Source: JAXDAY01 sp034679345 (GTDB lineage Bacteria > Eisenbacteria > RBG-16-71-46 > CAIMUX01 > VGJL01). Taken from it: a DNA stretch of 64,000 nucleotides. How positions within the stretch are numbered: the first letter of the stretch is position 1; each line of letters starts with the position of its first letter. Made by a program: the position numbers and the translations under genes. The notes under the pieces were generated by a model. That model did no database searches. It saw only the letters and a list, made by a program, of their open reading frames with translations, and had not been told where the DNA came from. The stretch is from assembly GCA_034679345.1 (NCBI GenBank), contig JAXDAY010000017.1, positions 92,187-156,186 on the forward strand, given 5' to 3'. Below, in pieces: positions 61,264-64,000 of the stretch.

Positions 61264-62490
61264 ATGCGAGCCGGTATGAGTTCGGGCCCATCCGATCCGG
61301 TCTTTTGGGATCTCGATCGCCTGCGCCGGGAGATCGCGCTCGCTGCGATCCACCATCCTCGGACCGCCGCAGGTGCGCCCTCCGATGCACAACTGCGGGC
61401 TGCCATCGATGCATGCGATCTCCGCGCCCACTGCGGGGAGAGCCCTTCGGGAGGGGAAGGGGGGCAGTCACGGTCCCGTGAGCTGACGCGACTCGTGCTG
61501 CGCGCGCGGGCGGTCTGGGGCAGGCATCGAGGGATCGCAGCTTCGGAGAAGCTCCTCGGCAACTCCGACCTCTTGTGCGCCATCGGATGTGTCACGGCGC
61601 CCCTCTCGAACCTCTTGCTCGGCTCCGCCATCGGTCGTTTGGCGTCGGAGAAGCTCCTTGGTGTGGACCGGCGCCATCGACCTTCCGCGTTCGCCACGAC
61701 GCCGTTCGATCGATGGTTTCGCAAGCGGGAGCGAAAGCTGCGCAAGCGGGTCTCCGGCGCCGGAGGAACGGTCGCGCTTCACGCTACCTGCAGGGTCAAC
61801 TACCGGCATCCGGCGATCGCTCGGAGCGCTCTCGCTGTGCTCATGCACAACGACGTCCGCGTTCTCTATCCGGAACAGCGCTGTTGCGGTCGGTCGCTCG
61901 CGGAGTGCGGCGATCTCGAGTCGGCAATCCTTGACATCTCGTTCAACGCTCAATCGTTTCGGCGGCATCTGAGCGAGGGCGCGACTCTGGTCGTTCTGGG
62001 CGAGCTTTGTGGCGAGTTCATCCGAGAGGAGGCGCCGTGGCTCGTGGAGGGCGACGAGGTGCGGGGCCTCGCGACCGCCGCGGTCGGGATCTTCGAGTTC
62101 CTCGATTCGCTCCGCGCCCAGGGGAATCTGCGCGGGGACTTCCGCCCCCTGGCCGAACGGGTGGCGCTCGTCGGTCCAACCGGGCCGCCTGGAGGCCGCG
62201 AGGCTGCGACACGGAGCATCCTGGGACTCATCCCGCGCCTCGAGATCGTCACGATCTCCGGCGCGCCGCGATTCGGGTGGAGCCGGGCGAGCCGAAAGGA
62301 GTTCTTCGCGGCGATGGGGGAGGCTGGACGACCGGTGGCTGAGGAGATCTCTCGCTCGGGCGTCGAACGGATCGCATGCGAGTGCACGAGGACCGCATGC
62401 CGCCTGCAAACTCTGACCGGAGTGCGCGCCGTTCACCCGATCGAGCTCATGCGCGAGGCGTACGGGATCCCCGAGGCGGGGCGGCGGTGA
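61264..62490 (+). CDS. Degenerate CCG-domain (GlpC/heterodisulfide reductase-like) protein
   Basis: A 408-residue relative of GlpC-type Fe-S oxidoreductases. Similarity is clear in NSDLLCAIGCVTAPLSNLLL, PFDRWFRKRERKLRK, LHATCRVNYRHP...EQRCCGRSLAECGD (first CCG motif, Cys176, Cys207, Cys208) and VHPIELMREAYG. What is missing: the N-terminal pair of CxxCxxCxxxCP ferredoxin motifs (only Cys51 and Cys57 remain nearby), and the second CCG motif, where PTGPPGG and ISGAPRFG replace cysteine-bearing segments; the last motif ECTRTACRLQ has wider cysteine spacing. It likely keeps one cluster site and a partner-binding role. ATG 61264 follows GAGGAGGAG closely; ATG 61276 is possible. Confidence 0.78.
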   Translation: MRAGMSSGPSDPVFWDLDRLRREIALAAIHHPRTAAGAPSDAQLRAAIDACDLRAHCGESPSGGEGGQSRSRELTRLVLRARAVWGRHRGIAASEKLLGNSDLLCAIGCVTAPLSNLLLGSAIGRLASEKLLGVDRRHRPSAFATTPFDRWFRKRERKLRKRVSGAGGTVALHATCRVNYRHPAIARSALAVLMHNDVRVLYPEQRCCGRSLAECGDLESAILDISFNAQSFRRHLSEGATLVVLGELCGEFIREEAPWLVEGDEVRGLATAAVGIFEFLDSLRAQGNLRGDFRPLAERVALVGPTGPPGGREAATRSILGLIPRLEIVTISGAPRFGWSRASRKEFFAAMGEAGRPVAEEISRSGVERIACECTRTACRLQTLTGVRAVHPIELMREAYGIPEAGRR

Positions 62491-62492
62491 GG

Positions 62493-63083
62493 ATGCGGCC
62501 CATCGATCGGAGCGAGATTCGCGACGCCGCGATCTACGAACGGATCCGCGCGGAGGCTCGACGCGAGATGATCGAGCTGAAGAGCCGGCGACGTGTCCGT
62601 GTCGGACAGAGCGTCTCCCTCGTGTTCCTGAACCGGGCCACGGTTCTCCACCAGCTCCAGGAGGGTCTTCGCGCCGAACGGATCATCGACGAGTCGGCGA
62701 TCGCCCGTGAGATCCAGATCGCAAACGAGCTTCTGCCTCCCCGGGACGGCTTGGTTGGGGAGCTCTATATTGAATTATCGAATTCCGAGAGGATACGGGA
62801 AGATCTCGAGAGGTTCGCGGGACTCGACCGAGGCGATCACCTCCGCCTGGAGATGGGTGAGGCGGGCCGGTTCTCCGGCCAGCTCGCTCCTGCGGGCGGG
62901 AGTGAAGGCAGGCTCGCCTGCGTCTACTCCGTCCGCTTCCAACTCGGCGCGGAGGGAGCCCGCTGGTTTCGCGATCCCGCCAAGCCCGTGCTGATGGTCA
63001 TCGACCATCCGGGCTATTCGGCGCGGGCGCCAGTCGAGGGAGCTGCGCGCCGGGCGATCGCGGAGGATCTGCTGGAGGCCTAG
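62493..63083 (+). CDS. DUF3501 family protein
   Basis: A 196-residue soluble protein. The DUF3501 pattern is recognisable: short start MRPIDRSEI, ARREMIELKSRRRVRVGQSVSLVFLN, TVLHQLQEGLRAERI, the conserved EIQIANELLPPRDGLVGELYIEL, and the C-terminal FQLGAEGARWFRDPAKPVLMVIDHPGY. The family is uncharacterised but is repeatedly encoded beside rubrerythrin and GlpC-like CCG proteins. Here it follows the CCG gene (two bases after its stop; GTG 62487 is an alternative start) and precedes a [2Fe-2S] protein by three bases. Confidence 0.87.
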   Translation: MRPIDRSEIRDAAIYERIRAEARREMIELKSRRRVRVGQSVSLVFLNRATVLHQLQEGLRAERIIDESAIAREIQIANELLPPRDGLVGELYIELSNSERIREDLERFAGLDRGDHLRLEMGEAGRFSGQLAPAGGSEGRLACVYSVRFQLGAEGARWFRDPAKPVLMVIDHPGYSARAPVEGAARRAIAEDLLEA

Positions 63084-63086
63084 ACC

Positions 63087-63398
63087 ATGGAGATCTCCCG
63101 ACCCCCCTATGAGATGCTGATTCTCGTCTGCACCAACCTGCGCGACTCGGAAAGGGATTCGTGCGGACGTCACGGCTCCTCCGACATCCATCAGGAGATC
63201 AAGCGTCGGGTCCGCGAGCTCTCCCTCCCCATGAGGGTAAGGGTCTCCTCGAGCGGCTGCCTCGACATGTGCTCGCGCGGCCCCAACGTCCTCGTCTACC
63301 CCGGAGCGCGCCTCTACAGCGGCGTGCGGCTCGAGGATATCGACTTCCTCCTCGCCGATCTCTTCGGTCCGGAGGCTCTCGAGCCCCCGCGAGCCTGA
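63087..63398 (+). CDS. Thioredoxin-like [2Fe-2S] ferredoxin
   Basis: A 103-residue protein of the (2Fe-2S) ferredoxin family with thioredoxin fold. Cluster ligands: Cys15 in LVCTN, Cys26 in DSCGRHGSS, Cys58 and Cys62 in SSGCLDMCSRGPNVLVYP. This is the spacing of stand-alone thioredoxin-like ferredoxins and of the NuoE C-terminus. It can pass single electrons to or from partners; the adjacent CCG and DUF3501 proteins are the obvious candidates. It closes the perR-linked unit. Confidence 0.9.
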   Translation: MEISRPPYEMLILVCTNLRDSERDSCGRHGSSDIHQEIKRRVRELSLPMRVRVSSSGCLDMCSRGPNVLVYPGARLYSGVRLEDIDFLLADLFGPEALEPPRA

Positions 63399-63576
63399 TC
63401 GTCTCGGCGGCCGGATCCACGCGTCGCTCAATCCAAGCTCAATCCAGGCGATCAGATTCCCTTCAGATGTGTTATCATCTTTCGGGCGTTGGACTAATAG
63501 TAGGGGGGGAGCTATCCCGTCCGGGACCCGGGGATCGCAACGGGGCGCGGCTCGCGCCGCGCTCGGGAGGGGCACC
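63399..63576 (+). promoter_or_regulatory. A/T-richer intergenic region before the gingipain-like gene
   Basis: 178 bases without a gene. TATCAT (63473-63478) and TAATAG (63495-63500) are possible -10 elements; TTATCA (63472-63477) lies 17 bases before the latter. A run of eight Gs follows. Contains the direct repeat CTCAATCCA at 63427 and 63439. No firm promoter can be named. Confidence 0.35.
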
Positions 63577-64000
63577 ATGCCAGTCGATTTCACCAGACGA
63601 TTCGCTCGTCTCTCCGCGGCGCTCGCTCTGATCGCCGCCATTTCGTGCATCTGGGGCAATCCAGCGACGGCCGCCTGGGTATCCCTGGGCGGTCCCGAGG
63701 GCGCGGGGGTGGAAGTCCGGCTGCTCGAATCGACGCCGGAACGGATCGTGGTCGATTACACCGTGGGCGGTTTCGACGCCGAGGAGGTGTGGATCGACGG
63801 CAATGTCTACTACCGCGTCACGCTTCCCGGTGAGCCGGTTTTCCTGGAGGCGCGGCTTCCGGAGCTGCCGCATGTCGCGCGCAGCGTGATCATACCGGAC
63901 GGCCAGCGGATGCGCCTGAGTGTGCTCGAGGCGCAGGTGGAGGAGTACGAGGGGATGGCGGTGGTGCCGTCGAAGGGGAATCTGCTTCGTACGGTGGACC
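63577..64000 (+). CDS. Gingipain-like (C25) secreted protease, N-terminal fragment
   Basis: The first 141 residues of an exported protein; the frame runs off the right edge. A signal peptide (RLSAALALIAAISCIWGNPATA) is followed by EVRLLESTPERIVVDYTVGG, EVWIDGNVYYRVTLPGEPVF and LPELPHVARSVIIPDGQRM, which matches the propeptide of C25 (gingipain-type) cysteine proteases of FCB bacteria, with its G-x-P-x-LP and SVxIP motifs. The catalytic His-Cys domain is outside the window, so activity cannot be judged. The start follows GGGAGGGG. Confidence 0.78.
   Translation, partial: MPVDFTRRFARLSAALALIAAISCIWGNPATAAWVSLGGPEGAGVEVRLLESTPERIVVDYTVGGFDAEEVWIDGNVYYRVTLPGEPVFLEARLPELPHVARSVIIPDGQRMRLSVLEAQVEEYEGMAVVPSKGNLLRTVD

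Overview
The window is dense, high-GC bacterial chromosome with about 50 protein genes, many GTG starts and many ATGA/GTGA stop-start overlaps. No rRNA, tRNA, CRISPR array, insertion sequence or phage gene was seen. The largest gene-free gaps (about 240, 180 and 170 bases) all look like promoter regions; no gap exceeds 300 bases. Four exported proteins end in a FlgD-like/type A C-terminal sorting domain. Together with a PorV-like barrel, a TonB-dependent receptor with a carboxypeptidase-type plug, a full MoxR-Bat operon and a gingipain-type propeptide at the right edge, these point to a Gram-negative lineage of or near the FCB group (Candidatus Eisenbacteria-like). That placement is inference from gene content.

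Layout. 1-2256 (+): end of a LarA-family gene, then purD-purE. 2270-7803 (-): deoxyhypusine-synthase-like gene, a secreted beta-propeller protein and a GapN-type aldehyde dehydrogenase. 7873-11738 (+): tsaC, low-molecular-weight phosphatase, ilvE, glyA and a HIT protein. 11803-19975 (+): MoxR, DUF58, a membrane protein and BatA-B-C-D-E. 20060-25313 (+): EIIA, zinc-ribbon protein, amidohydrolase, GAF-GAF-SpoIIE phosphatase, bactofilin and rhomboid. 25351-35880 (-): five-gene outer-membrane operon (TonB receptor, PorV, NHL lipoprotein, two exported proteins) plus a separately promoted OB-fold-like secreted protein. 35940-41328 (-): a two-peptidase fusion, dus, cdd, deoC. 41565-49280 (+): SirB1-like protein, then TetR, an efflux adaptor, and an RND pump fused in frame to its outer-membrane channel. 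49344-53831: saccharopine-dehydrogenase-like gene (-) divergent from tryptophanase (+), then NAD synthetase (-). 53946-59692 (+): solute-binding lipoprotein, histidine kinase, FN3/NHL lipoprotein. 59689-63398 (+): DHH phosphoesterase, PerR, a degenerate CCG-domain protein, DUF3501 and a thioredoxin-like [2Fe-2S] protein. 63577-end (+): start of a gingipain-like gene.

Reading the intergenic spaces by eye gives a recurring promoter pattern, TTGnnn - 17 or 18 bases - TAnnnT, before at least ten transcription units. It helped choose several start codons, suggests a leaderless gapN transcript, and shows operator-like palindromes placed over the tetR and perR promoters. The most unusual items are the RND-outer-membrane-channel fusion, the M42-M1 peptidase fusion (both with a signal peptide in the middle of the reading frame), and the PerR-linked module whose CCG protein has lost most canonical Fe-S cysteines.
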